64,000 nt of DNA, taken from Gammaproteobacteria bacterium. Its GTDB lineage: Bacteria > Pseudomonadota > Gammaproteobacteria > Steroidobacterales > Steroidobacteraceae. The DNA lies in assembly GCA_027315105.1 (NCBI GenBank), contig DAHUYP010000076.1:163857-227856 (forward strand), given 5' to 3'. Position numbers and translations under genes: made by a program. Within the stretch, counting starts at the first letter, position 1, and the number at the start of each line of letters is the position of its first letter. Below, piece by piece: positions 54,258 through 62,970 of this stretch. Below the pieces are notes generated by a model that made no database searches, had not been told where the DNA came from, and saw only the letters and a list, made by a program, of their open reading frames with translations.

Positions 54258-54965
54258 TCAAAAAGACCACAACAGGCTCGCGACCAGCCGGTCACCGGCC
54301 AGCGCACCGAACAGATGCCGCGCGGTCGCATCGGTGCCGACATAACGCAATGCCAGTTCATAGGCGTCCCATCGCCTGGCCAGCCCCGCGCTCCAGTACG
54401 CGTACGAGGCCGCGATCTCGGGTTGCAGATCGTAGTAGCCGATTCCGAGGTCGGCCGACAGGCCGTGCGGCAGGGGCTGGCGAGCGGTGAGTTCGACGGC
54501 GAAGGCGGCGCCGCGGCCATAGCGGTGATAGTCGGTCACCGCGTAGGTATCGGGCGAGCCGATGAGCTGCAGCAGCACGCGTTCGCGCCACTTCAGGCTG
54601 GCGCTGAGCTCGTCGTAATCGTATCGGCTGCGGTATGGATTGCCGGGATAGTCGTAATGGCGCACGCTCACCGCACCACTCCAGTCTGCGCTCAGCACGC
54701 GCTGGTAGGCCAGATAGGGGATCAGCTCGACGCCGGTGCCTTGCTCGCGCAGCCGCTTGACCGTCTCGGCGCTGAGTCCGCCGATCCAGCTCGTGCCGGC
54801 GGCATACGCGTCGGCCTGCACCGAGGCCTGCCCCTCGCTCTGCGACAGACCCCGGAATACGTTGTCGTTGCTTGCGCCCAGCGCGCCGCCGATGTCACCG
54901 GCGCACGCGATGGACGCGCTCAGGGCGGCAAATAGGGCAGCGTAGCAACCAGTTCTTCTCTGCAT
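54258..54965 (-). CDS. TorF-family putative porin
   Basis: 235 residues: signal peptide (YAALFAALSASIACA), then an outer-membrane beta barrel with the family opening DIGGALGASNDNVFRGLSQSEGQASVQADAY and a C-terminal strand ending LLWSF (aromatic end). TorF family porins are found near redox genes; the transported substrate is unknown. It lies upstream of the sigma gene on the same strand and divergent from the cytochrome operon. Confidence 0.85.
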   Translation of the reverse strand: MQRRTGCYAALFAALSASIACAGDIGGALGASNDNVFRGLSQSEGQASVQADAYAAGTSWIGGLSAETVKRLREQGTGVELIPYLAYQRVLSADWSGAVSVRHYDYPGNPYRSRYDYDELSASLKWRERVLLQLIGSPDTYAVTDYHRYGRGAAFAVELTARQPLPHGLSADLGIGYYDLQPEIAASYAYWSAGLARRWDAYELALRYVGTDATARHLFGALAGDRLVASLLWSF

Positions 54966-55214
54966 GGAGTCCGGTCGAGGCGTGCAGGCGTGGGTCGATG
55001 CATGGCGCGGATGCCGGCCTCGGCATGAGCCGGGCGTTGCGCGGCATGCCAGGCACCACGACCCTGGGTGCGGCCGGCCGTACAACGCGCGCAGTCTCGT
55101 CTTCGCGGCGCCGATACGCAAACCCGGTGCAAAACCTGCGGCGTGGCCGCGGGCACTTATGGCAGTGATCAATGCTCGCGCCACCCCGTTCCCCGCGCTC
55201 GGATACCGGCCCTG

Positions 55215-56093
55215 ATGCTCATCGAACCTATGGCGCGAGTGCGCCGATTGTGCGCGGCGGCTGCGCTGTCGGGCGGCTGTCTGTGCGCCTGCTCCGGCAG
55301 CGGCGTCGGACTCGACGGCAACGGACAGCCGCTGTCGTCCGCCGGCACCATGCCGGTACCGCTGGCGGCCGATTTCGATTCCATCCAGGCCAACGTGTTC
55401 ACGCCGATCTGCTCCGTATGCCATATCGGTGCAGGCGCGCCCCAGGGCCTGATCCTGGATGCCGCGCACAGCTACAGCCTGCTGGTGGACATACCAAGCA
55501 CGGAGGTGCCGAGCCTGCTGCGCGTCGACCCCGGCAATCCGACTGCCAGCTACCTCATTCAGAAACTCGAAGGACTCGCCGCGGTTGGCAGGCAGATGCC
55601 ACTCGGCGAGCCGCCGCTGCCGGCATCGACGATCGCGTTCATCGTGCAATGGATCACCGACGGTGCGCAGCCTGGCGCCGCCGCGGCGGCGACGGCCGCG
55701 CAGTTGCGGATGGTTGCGGCCGCGCCGGAAGACGGCGCCGTGTTGACGGCGCCACCGCCCCGGATCGTCATTGCATTCACACGGGAGCTCGATGCGACGC
55801 GCGCCAACGCCCAGTCCGTGCGGCTCGAGCGGCTCGCCGGCGCCGGCGGCGGTGCCGGCGATCTGGAGTCGGTGATCATCGTGCCGGTCACCGTCAGTGT
55901 GCCGGCCCGCGATCCGCGCGCACTGCTGCTGACACCGATCGCCTCGTTGGCGAGCGGGCGGTATCAAGTCGTCCTGAACGCGCAGTCCGGCAATGAACTC
56001 GGCGCGCTCGACGGCACGCACATCGCGACGCTGCCACGCGACGGCGGCGGCAACGAGATCCTGATCAGGTTCACGGTGGGCGACGGACCATGA
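55215..56093 (+). CDS. Monoheme c-type cytochrome lipoprotein
   Basis: 292 residues. A signal with cysteines near LCACSGS suggests lipid attachment. The domain around C66-x2-C69-H70 (PICSVCHIGAG) binds one c-type heme; QMPLGEPPLP and FIVQWITDGA are the distal part of the cytochrome fold. A C-terminal Ig-like (Big/SbsA) domain (AAPEDGAVLTAPPPRIVIAF) follows. Its stop overlaps the next gene by ATGA, so it is coupled to the cytochrome-porin and probably exchanges electrons with it. Start ATG 55215 or 55230. Confidence 0.82.
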   Translation: MLIEPMARVRRLCAAAALSGGCLCACSGSGVGLDGNGQPLSSAGTMPVPLAADFDSIQANVFTPICSVCHIGAGAPQGLILDAAHSYSLLVDIPSTEVPSLLRVDPGNPTASYLIQKLEGLAAVGRQMPLGEPPLPASTIAFIVQWITDGAQPGAAAAATAAQLRMVAAAPEDGAVLTAPPPRIVIAFTRELDATRANAQSVRLERLAGAGGGAGDLESVIIVPVTVSVPARDPRALLLTPIASLASGRYQVVLNAQSGNELGALDGTHIATLPRDGGGNEILIRFTVGDGP

Positions 56094-57202
56094 GCTCGAG
56101 TGCCCGGGGGGAGCGCTGGAGTTCCAGGTGGCTGCGAATCGCGCTGCTCTGCCTGGCCTGGGGCGAGATCCGGATCGCGGTCGCCGAGCCGTACCTGGCC
56201 GTACAGACGGGCTATAAATGCATCGCCTGCCACGTCAATCCAACCGGCGGCGGAATGCGCAATGCCTTCGGTGATTTGTTTGCCCAGAACGTCATGGCGG
56301 CCCGGGGGCCGCCGGCGGGCGCCCCGGTGTGGACTGGTCAATTACTGCCGGACATCCTGCGCATCGGCGGCGATCTGCGAGCCGACTGGTCGCGCACCAC
56401 GACCCCGCAGTCACCCACGCAGCAGCAGTTTGCACTCGAGCAGATGCGGATGTATGCGGATCTGAGCGTGATTCCAAATCAATTGGGTGTCTACGTCGAC
56501 GAGGGGGTGGCGCCGGGTGCGGCGCAGACCATGGAGGCATACATCCGTTACGGCGACACCTCCGATTGGTATCTCAAGGCGGGCCGCTTCTATCTCGCGT
56601 TCGGCTGGCGGCTGCAGGACCAGACTTCTTTCGTTCGTCAGGTGACCGGCATCAACATGAACGCGCCCGACAACGGCCTGGAATTGGGCTTGGAGCGCGA
56701 GCATTGGGAAGCACAGCTGGATCTGACCAACGGTGCCGCCAATGCGCAGAGCGGCTCGGGCTATCAGGTGACCGGGCAGATCATTCGTACGCAGTCGATC
56801 TGGCGGCTCGGCATCGCAGGCTCATTCACGCAATCCAGCGCCGGCAATCGCGAGATGTCGGGTCTGTTCGCCGGTCTGCGTACCGGACCGGTGGCATGGC
56901 TGGGCGAAGCCGATCTGGTGCGCCAGGCGGGCTACCCGGACGGGACACGCACGATGACCCCGATGCTTGCGGAGATGGATTGGGCGCTGCACAAGGGCCA
57001 CAATCTCAAGCTGACCTACGAGTTCTACGATCCGGAGCTCAGCGTGCCCAACAATGCGCAGACCCGCTGGAGTGCCGTCTACGAGCTCACCCCGATCCCG
57101 TTCCTGCAGGCGCGAGCCGGGTTTCGGCGCTATCAGGGCATTCCGCAGAACAACGTGCAGAACCAGACCTTCTCGTTCGTGGAGCTGCACGGCTTCTATT
57201 AG
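56090..57202 (+). CDS. Fused monoheme cytochrome-porin (Cyc2-like architecture)
   Basis: 370 residues. After a signal peptide ending about residue 32, the N-terminus carries one c-type heme site, C44-x2-C47-H48, in EPYLAVQTGYKCIACHVNP followed by NAFGDLFAQ. The rest looks like an outer-membrane barrel with alternating strands and a terminal aromatic (HGFY). Heme motif plus barrel in one chain is the arrangement of Cyc2 iron oxidases, whose signature has the same TGxxCxxCH and NxFG elements. No homology search was possible, so function is inference. Confidence 0.78.
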   Translation: MSSSARGERWSSRWLRIALLCLAWGEIRIAVAEPYLAVQTGYKCIACHVNPTGGGMRNAFGDLFAQNVMAARGPPAGAPVWTGQLLPDILRIGGDLRADWSRTTTPQSPTQQQFALEQMRMYADLSVIPNQLGVYVDEGVAPGAAQTMEAYIRYGDTSDWYLKAGRFYLAFGWRLQDQTSFVRQVTGINMNAPDNGLELGLEREHWEAQLDLTNGAANAQSGSGYQVTGQIIRTQSIWRLGIAGSFTQSSAGNREMSGLFAGLRTGPVAWLGEADLVRQAGYPDGTRTMTPMLAEMDWALHKGHNLKLTYEFYDPELSVPNNAQTRWSAVYELTPIPFLQARAGFRRYQGIPQNNVQNQTFSFVELHGFY

Positions 57203-57252
57203 CGGCGCCTGAGTCGCAGCGACCCTGCGGCCGGCGGGGAGTGCGTGACGGC

Positions 57253-57270
57253 GCGCGCCGCAGGGCGCGC
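57253..57270. terminator. GC hairpin between convergent genes, no T-tract
   Basis: GCGCGCC-GCAG-GGCGCGC, 7-base stem and 4-base loop, in the 79-base gap between the convergent cytochrome-porin and actP genes. It may slow both polymerases; there is no T-run. Confidence 0.35.
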
Positions 57271-57281
57271 ACCGCACGGGC

Positions 57282-59192
57282 TCAATGACTCACGGGCTTG
57301 GACACCAGCAGACCCGTATTCTGGCGTGCATAGACCTCGTTCCACATCTGCTCGGCGCGTCGATCGCGCAGCAGCAACGAGCCAATGATCACGCCGAGGA
57401 AGCCGAGGGGAATCGATATGATGCCCGGGTTCTTGAGCGCGATCAGCGGCTTCTCCAGGCCCATGAACGACGTCTCCTGCCCGGCCCATTTGGCGAGATC
57501 GGCCCTGGCCTTGCCGACGGCCTTGTCGAGCGTCGCGAGTTCCTTCTTCGCCTGCGCCGCGTGCGCCGGGTCGCCGCTCGCCAGGAGCTCGGTCGACGCC
57601 GCTCGCTTGACCGCCTCGCCGGCGAGCACCTTTTCCGCCGCCGCCTTGATCGCCTTGGGATAGGTGAGGTTCGGAGACAGGAGCGTGAGCCCGACCGCCG
57701 CAATCGTGCCCACCAGCATGCCCGTAACGATGCCGCCGGTGCTGCAGCGCTTCCAGTAGAGCGTCAGCAGCACGCACGGAAAGTTGGCGCTCGCGGCCAC
57801 CGCAAACGCCAGTCCTACCAGCACGGCGACATTCTGGCCCTTGGCGGCGATGCCGATGCCGATCGAGAGCGCGCCAACAATGACCGTGGCGACGCGCGCG
57901 GCGCGGACCTGACCCAGCGGCGTGACGTGCTTGCCGTGGCGGATCACGCCGACATACAGGTCGTGCGCCATCGCCGATGCGGCCGCCAGCACCAGGCCGG
58001 CGACCACGGCAACGATGGTGGCAAACGCCACCGCGGACACGAAGGCGAGCATGAAATTGCCGAAAAAGGAATCCGGGCCGCCACCGATGAATTGCGCCAG
58101 CAGCGGGGCCGCCATGTTGCCGCCGGCATCGACCGCGGCGATGTTGCCGGGGCCCACGAGCTTGGCGGCGCCGAAGCCCAGAAAGAGGGTCAGCAGATAG
58201 AAGCCGCCGATGATCGCCATCGCCCAGACTACCGAGCGCCGCGCCTGCAGCGCGGTCGGTACGGTGAAGAAGCGCATCAGGATGTGCGGCAGCCCGGCGG
58301 TGCCGAACACCAGCGCCATCCCGAGGCTGATCTGGTCGATGGGCGCCTTCAGATACAGCCCGGGCTCGAGGAATCGCTGCCCGAGCTCCGCGGCCGACAT
58401 GTTCCTGGCCGAATCGCCGAGCAGCGTCGCCACCCGCGCCTGAACCGCCGGATCGGACACCACGGCCTGCAGGAAGCGCGGCAGCGAAAAGCCGTATGGC
58501 AGCCACACCAGCGTGACGATCAGCAGCGAGGCGAATACCAGCAGCACGGCCTTGATGATCTGCACCCAGGTGGTCGCGATCATGCCGCCGAACAGCACGT
58601 AGGCCAGCATGAGCACGCCCACGCAGGCGACCGAGGTCTCGTAGTTGATTCCGATCAGGGTCTTGACGAGCACGCCGCCGCCGACCATCTGTGCCGTCAG
58701 ATAGAACGTGGACACGGTGATCACCGACAGCGCCCCGACCACGCGGGTCTTCTTCGGATCGTTGCGGTACGCGAGGATATCCGACAGCGTATAGCGGCCG
58801 ATGTTGCGGCAGGGCTCCGCGATCAGCAGCAGCACCGTGATGTAGGCGACCAGGAAGCCGACCGAATACATGAAGCCGTCGTAGCCATAGAGCGAGATCA
58901 GCCCCGCGATGCCGAGAAACGAGGCTGCCGACAGGTAATCGCCGGCAATCGCCCAGCCATTCTGAAATCCCGATACGCCGGCACCCGCGGTGTAGAAGTC
59001 GGCGGCCGAATGTACGCGCTTGGCCGACAGGTAGGTGACGTACATGGTGATCGCGATCACTACCGCGAACACGGTGAAGGTCAGCCAGCGGTGTCCTTCG
59101 GGTACTCCGGCCTGTGCCAGGGCCGGGCGCGCGATCAGCGCAGCGCCGGACAGCAACGCGAGCGCCGGCCATTTCCTGATGGGTGATCGCAT
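57282..59192 (-). CDS. actP: Cation/acetate symporter (SSS family)
   Basis: 636-residue sodium:solute symporter of the ActP type. After a signal-like N-terminus, about 13 helices include AKRVHSAADFYTAGAGVSGFQNGWAIAGDYLSAASFLG and GTAGLPHILMRFFTV. Odd feature: a hydrophilic, Lys/Ala-rich stretch of about 70 residues (AIKAAAEKVLAGEAVKRAASTE... to ...LDKAVGKARADLAKW) lies before the last helices. Downstream of DUF485 with a three-base gap, as in acetate-uptake operons. Confidence 0.9.
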   Translation of the reverse strand: MRSPIRKWPALALLSGAALIARPALAQAGVPEGHRWLTFTVFAVVIAITMYVTYLSAKRVHSAADFYTAGAGVSGFQNGWAIAGDYLSAASFLGIAGLISLYGYDGFMYSVGFLVAYITVLLLIAEPCRNIGRYTLSDILAYRNDPKKTRVVGALSVITVSTFYLTAQMVGGGVLVKTLIGINYETSVACVGVLMLAYVLFGGMIATTWVQIIKAVLLVFASLLIVTLVWLPYGFSLPRFLQAVVSDPAVQARVATLLGDSARNMSAAELGQRFLEPGLYLKAPIDQISLGMALVFGTAGLPHILMRFFTVPTALQARRSVVWAMAIIGGFYLLTLFLGFGAAKLVGPGNIAAVDAGGNMAAPLLAQFIGGGPDSFFGNFMLAFVSAVAFATIVAVVAGLVLAAASAMAHDLYVGVIRHGKHVTPLGQVRAARVATVIVGALSIGIGIAAKGQNVAVLVGLAFAVAASANFPCVLLTLYWKRCSTGGIVTGMLVGTIAAVGLTLLSPNLTYPKAIKAAAEKVLAGEAVKRAASTELLASGDPAHAAQAKKELATLDKAVGKARADLAKWAGQETSFMGLEKPLIALKNPGIISIPLGFLGVIIGSLLLRDRRAEQMWNEVYARQNTGLLVSKPVSH

Positions 59193-59195
59193 GGC

Positions 59196-59522
59196 TCAGC
59201 TCCTGTCCGGCATGGTGAAGTCGGTCGCGATCTGCGCGGCCAGCTGATCGAAATCGCGGCCGGCCTTGCGCGCGTACCAGAGCGCCACCCACCAGGCCAG
59301 CACGAATTCGCTGAGGGCGAACAGCAGTCCAATGTTGACCACGCCCCAGACGCGGATCCTGAACAGGGATTGGTAGTAGGCCGCGCCGATCGGCAGCAGG
59401 AAATAGTAGAGCACCGACAGCACCATCAAGCCCCAGAGGAAGCGGCTCTTGCGCCGGTGCAAAGCCTGAAAACGCGGGTCGCCAATGAGCGCCGCCCAGT
59501 CGACGCCTTCGTTCCTGTCCAT
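59196..59522 (-). CDS. DUF485 membrane protein (ActP partner)
   Basis: 108 residues with two membrane helices (FLWGLMVLSVLYYFLLPIGAAYY; NIGLLFALSEFVLAWWVALWYARKA). DUF485/YjcH proteins precede and support ActP-type symporters. ATG 59522 has GGAGGGG three bases upstream. Co-directional with actP, near-overlapping. Confidence 0.92.
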   Translation of the reverse strand: MDRNEGVDWAALIGDPRFQALHRRKSRFLWGLMVLSVLYYFLLPIGAAYYQSLFRIRVWGVVNIGLLFALSEFVLAWWVALWYARKAGRDFDQLAAQIATDFTMPDRS

Positions 59523-59727
59523 GATCCCCTCCCTGTGCCCGACCTCGGTCTGGTCGTTGTTCGATTTGCCGGCATTGTATCTCGACGCCGCGGCGGCTGG
59601 CGCCGCCGGCCGCCACCGCCCTGCGTGAGCGCTATCCTCGGGGAAAAATTCGCAAAATGCCAGCGCGGCCGCGCGCCCATGGCAGCCGCCGCCCGGCTCC
59701 AACGCCGTGGCGCCTGGAGACGGGCCT

Positions 59728-61149
59728 TTAGAGATAGGGCGATAGCAGCCAGAACAGGCTGTCGCGCACGCGCCGCCAGACGCCGCGTCGGAGCAGCGAA
59801 TCCCGATCCACGGCCACCGAGCCCTCGCGGGCACGGATGACGTAATCCGCGAGCTGCCGGCAAACCCCCGGGTCGTAGACCTCCATCGCAATCTCGAAAT
59901 TCAGGCGCAGGCTGCGCGGGTCGAGGTTGGCCGAGCCGATCTGCGCGTAGCTCTCGTCCATCACCAGCAGCTTGGTATGCGCAAACGGCGGCGGCTGCAG
60001 ATAGATCCGTACGCCGCGCTCGAGCAGCGGCGCCAGCCAGCGCCTCGCGGCCCAATCGACGTAGCGCAGATTGCTGCGCGCGGGCAGCACCAGGTTGACC
60101 TCGACGCCGCGCAATGCTGCCGACTGCAGCGCCGAGCTGAGCTCCGGCGGCGGAATGAAGTAGGGCGTCATGATCAGCAGCTGCCGGCGCGCCACCGAGA
60201 CCGCTCCGAGCAATACGAACAGCAATTTGTCGTTGTCCTCGTCGGGCCCCTCGGTGATGACGCGACAGACGCAGCTGCCGGCGCTCGGCGCCGTTGCCGG
60301 CAGCGACAGCCTTTCGTGCGCCGCGAACAACCAGTCGATGCTGAAGCATTCCGCAAGCTGCGTCACGATCGGGCCCCGGACCTGGAAATGCAGATCGGCC
60401 ATGCGTCGCCGGCCGCGCCTGCCGAATTCGCGGCCGCCGATGTTCATGCCGCCGATGAAGCCCAGGCGCCCGTCCACGAGCAACAATTTGCGGTGATTGC
60501 GCATGTTCAGCGACACCGTCGGCGGCAGCAGCCGCGGCGGCAGGAAACGCCGAGCGCTTACGCCCGCACGGTGCAACAGCGGCACCGCACGCGGCCGGCT
60601 GTACCACTCGCCGATGCCGTCGATCAGCACCCGCACGTCGACGCCGCGAGCCGCGGCAGCACCCAGCGCCCGGATGAATTGTTGCCCGATCTCGTCGCTC
60701 TCGAAGATGTAGCTCGCCAGCCAGATCGAATGCCGGGCGGCGGCGATCGCGGCCAGCATGGACGGAAACGCCTGCTCGCCATTCTCCAGCGGCACGATCG
60801 CATTGCCGGGCAGGCGCGGCCACTGCGTGACCGCGTCGCCGATGCGCGTCAGGTGGGCGGTGAAGTCATCGGCCGCCGGCGTCCGCAGCGGCGCCGGCGC
60901 CTTTGCGGGGCTGACGCCGGCGCGCAGCTGCCGGGCGCGCGAGCGAACGCGATTGATGCCGAAAAGACCGTAGAGGATGGATCCGGCCAGCGGAAACAGC
61001 CAGCACACGACGATCCAGCCGAATGCACTGCGCGGATCCGGCTTCGTCAGCAGCGCATGCACGGTGGCGAAGGCCGCGCAGCTCACCGAGATGACGACGA
61101 CGAGCCACGCACCCAGGACTTCGTACGAGGGGAGCATCGAGCGCATCAT
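59728..61149 (-). CDS. cls: Cardiolipin synthase
   Basis: 473-residue phospholipase-D-type enzyme of the ClsA group that joins two phosphatidylglycerols. Two N-terminal membrane helices, then two HKD motifs: HRKLLLVDGRLGFIGG and HTKLLVMDESYAQIGSANLD. Full length. It acts at the inner membrane. Co-directional with the CDF gene at 61159. Confidence 0.95.
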   Translation of the reverse strand: MMRSMLPSYEVLGAWLVVVISVSCAAFATVHALLTKPDPRSAFGWIVVCWLFPLAGSILYGLFGINRVRSRARQLRAGVSPAKAPAPLRTPAADDFTAHLTRIGDAVTQWPRLPGNAIVPLENGEQAFPSMLAAIAAARHSIWLASYIFESDEIGQQFIRALGAAAARGVDVRVLIDGIGEWYSRPRAVPLLHRAGVSARRFLPPRLLPPTVSLNMRNHRKLLLVDGRLGFIGGMNIGGREFGRRGRRRMADLHFQVRGPIVTQLAECFSIDWLFAAHERLSLPATAPSAGSCVCRVITEGPDEDNDKLLFVLLGAVSVARRQLLIMTPYFIPPPELSSALQSAALRGVEVNLVLPARSNLRYVDWAARRWLAPLLERGVRIYLQPPPFAHTKLLVMDESYAQIGSANLDPRSLRLNFEIAMEVYDPGVCRQLADYVIRAREGSVAVDRDSLLRRGVWRRVRDSLFWLLSPYL

Positions 61150-61158
61150 AGCCGCAGA

Positions 61159-62067
61159 TCACGGCGGCGGATGACACCCCGTGGCCTGGCAGGAGCCCGC
61201 CTGCTCGATCTCGACCGTGGCGTGCTCGACGTTCAACCGCTCGGCCAGGCGTGCGTGGATCGCAGCGACGGCGTCGCCTTGCCGGGCGTCGGGCGCCAGG
61301 GTCGCGTGCAGCGTGACCGTCGGCCGCTCGCCCGTCATCGACCATACATGCACGTGATGGACACCGGTCAGTCCGGGCACATGGCCGATCAGCTCCGCTG
61401 CGACGCATTCGATGTCGAATCCCGCCGGCACGCTCTCCAGCAGCACGTCGGCGGACTCGCGTGTGAGCGACCATGCGGAGCGCAGAATCAGCGTCGACAC
61501 GACCAGCGACAGTAGCGGATCGGCGATGATCCAGCCCTTGGCGAGAACCAGGACCGCGGCGGCGCTGGCCGCGCCCGAGCCCAGCAGATCGCTCCAGACG
61601 TGCGCCCTGGCGCCGCGCTCGTTGAGCGCGCGTGCGCCAGACAGCGCCAACAGGGCGGCCAGGTTGGCCACGCCGCCCAGCACGGCGACGCCGAGCATCA
61701 ACTGCCCGTTGACCGCGTGCCGATGCATCAGGCGCAGGATCGCCTCATACACGACCCACGCCGTCAGCAGCAGCAGTATCTCGCCGTTCACGAGCGCCGC
61801 CAGGGGCTGGTAGCGGCGGTGGCCGTAGGTGCGCCGCAGGTCGGGCGGACGGCGGGCGAGGCGATGCGCGAGCAACGCGAGGCCCAGCGAGGCCGAATCG
61901 GCCAGCATGTGGGCCGACTCGGCGAGCAGGGCGATCGAATCGGCGAGGTAACCGCCCGTCGCCTCGACCAGCGTGAAGCTGCCGAGGATCAGCAGTGCGA
62001 TGCGCAGCCGGCGCGCGCCCGTGTCGTGCGCATGATCGTGGGCGCCATGCGGTTGCTGGACAGTCAT
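61159..62067 (-). CDS. CDF-family zinc/cadmium/cobalt exporter
   Basis: 302-residue cation diffusion facilitator. His-rich N-terminus (HGAHDHAHD), six helices with metal sites AESAHMLADS and HVWSDLLGS (His-x3-Asp each), and a complete C-terminal cytoplasmic domain (HHVHVWSM...VEHATVEIEQ). Exports divalent metal from the cytoplasm. Nine bases upstream of cls, so probably one operon. Confidence 0.93.
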   Translation of the reverse strand: MTVQQPHGAHDHAHDTGARRLRIALLILGSFTLVEATGGYLADSIALLAESAHMLADSASLGLALLAHRLARRPPDLRRTYGHRRYQPLAALVNGEILLLLTAWVVYEAILRLMHRHAVNGQLMLGVAVLGGVANLAALLALSGARALNERGARAHVWSDLLGSGAASAAAVLVLAKGWIIADPLLSLVVSTLILRSAWSLTRESADVLLESVPAGFDIECVAAELIGHVPGLTGVHHVHVWSMTGERPTVTLHATLAPDARQGDAVAAIHARLAERLNVEHATVEIEQAGSCQATGCHPPP

Positions 62068-62116
62068 GGCCGATGCTCCGTCAGCGCGGGTTGCCGCCGG
62101 TGCGGTCGCGGCGGCT

Positions 62117-62491
62117 TCAGGCGATCACCACGAGCTCACCGTAGCCGTACAGCGCGACGTCATTGGTGAGCAGGATCATGGGTTCGACCAGGGCCTGCGC
62201 GATCAGCAGGCGGTCGAACGGGTCCGCGTGCAGCGGCGGTAGCTCGGCGATTCTCGCCGCGTGCTCGCCCGAGATCGATAGCAGGCTGAAGCCCGCGGGC
62301 TCCAGCGCGTCCACGACCTCGCGGGGATCGGCCCGCAGCGTGCCGCGCGCGGATTTGACGGCGATCTCCCAGATGGAGGCAGCGCTGACGAACACCTCGG
62401 CGGATTCGATCCGCCTGCGGGCGGCGGCCGGCAACTTCGACGGCCGGGCGAGCGCCCAGAGCAGCAACTGGGTATCGAGCAGCACGCGCAC
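62117..62491 (-). CDS. vapC: PIN-domain toxin (VapC type)
   Basis: 124-residue RNase toxin. The acidic site is Asp6 (LLDTQ), Glu42 (IWEIAVK), Asp90 and Asp93 (HADPFDRLL), and Asp111 (TNDVAL). VapC toxins cleave tRNA or rRNA. GTG 62491 lies two bases after the antitoxin stop; the pair is an operon. Confidence 0.93.
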   Translation of the reverse strand: MRVLLDTQLLLWALARPSKLPAAARRRIESAEVFVSAASIWEIAVKSARGTLRADPREVVDALEPAGFSLLSISGEHAARIAELPPLHADPFDRLLIAQALVEPMILLTNDVALYGYGELVVIA

Positions 62492-62493
62492 GC

Positions 62494-62733
62494 TCAGCGA
62501 CCCACGAACTCCGAGATGAGGCTCTCGTCCGACGGCGCATTGAAATCGTCCGCAACCTTGATCCTGCCCTTGAGCAGTCCGAGCTTCTTCGGGCGGGCGA
62601 CGGGGATGATCGGCACCAGGCGCGCCATGGGTTTGCCGGCCTTGGCGATGATGATCTCGGCGCCGGCCGCGACCTCGTCCACGATGCGCGACAGATGCGT
62701 CTTGGCCTGGTGGATGTTGACCACGGCTTCCAT
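62494..62733 (-). CDS. Phd/YefM-type antitoxin
   Basis: 79 residues. VNIHQAKTHLSRIVDEVAAGAEIIIAKAGKPMARLVPI is the Phd/YefM fold, with the flexible C-terminal half that would bind the PIN toxin (KKLGLLKGRIKVADDF). It should repress its own operon through the palindrome at 62745-62769. Confidence 0.92.
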   Translation of the reverse strand: MEAVVNIHQAKTHLSRIVDEVAAGAEIIIAKAGKPMARLVPIIPVARPKKLGLLKGRIKVADDFNAPSDESLISEFVGR

Positions 62734-62744
62734 GCTTGCCCCGA

Positions 62745-62769
62745 ATAGACTAAACTAGACTTAGTCTAT
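62745..62769. promoter_or_regulatory. 25-bp inverted repeat, toxin-antitoxin operator
   Basis: ATAGACTAA-N7-TTAGTCTAT: perfect 9-base arms and a 7-base spacer, 11 bases upstream of the antitoxin ATG. Typical size and place for autoregulation of Phd-type operons. Confidence 0.75.
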
Positions 62770-62970
62770 GCGGCAGAGGCGCGCCGGGCAAGGGCTCTTA
62801 TGACGCCCCGGCATTCGTGCGCAGGTGTTGATGCTCGGTCGGGCATGATGCTGCGCCGATCGATGATGGCGCAATCGAGGCACTGCCGGGGAGCGAACGC
62901 GGGTAGAATATCGCATCGGATCCGGCCCGAACCCCCGCGGGCCGAGAACCCGGAGGCAAGGAGCAAGCGC

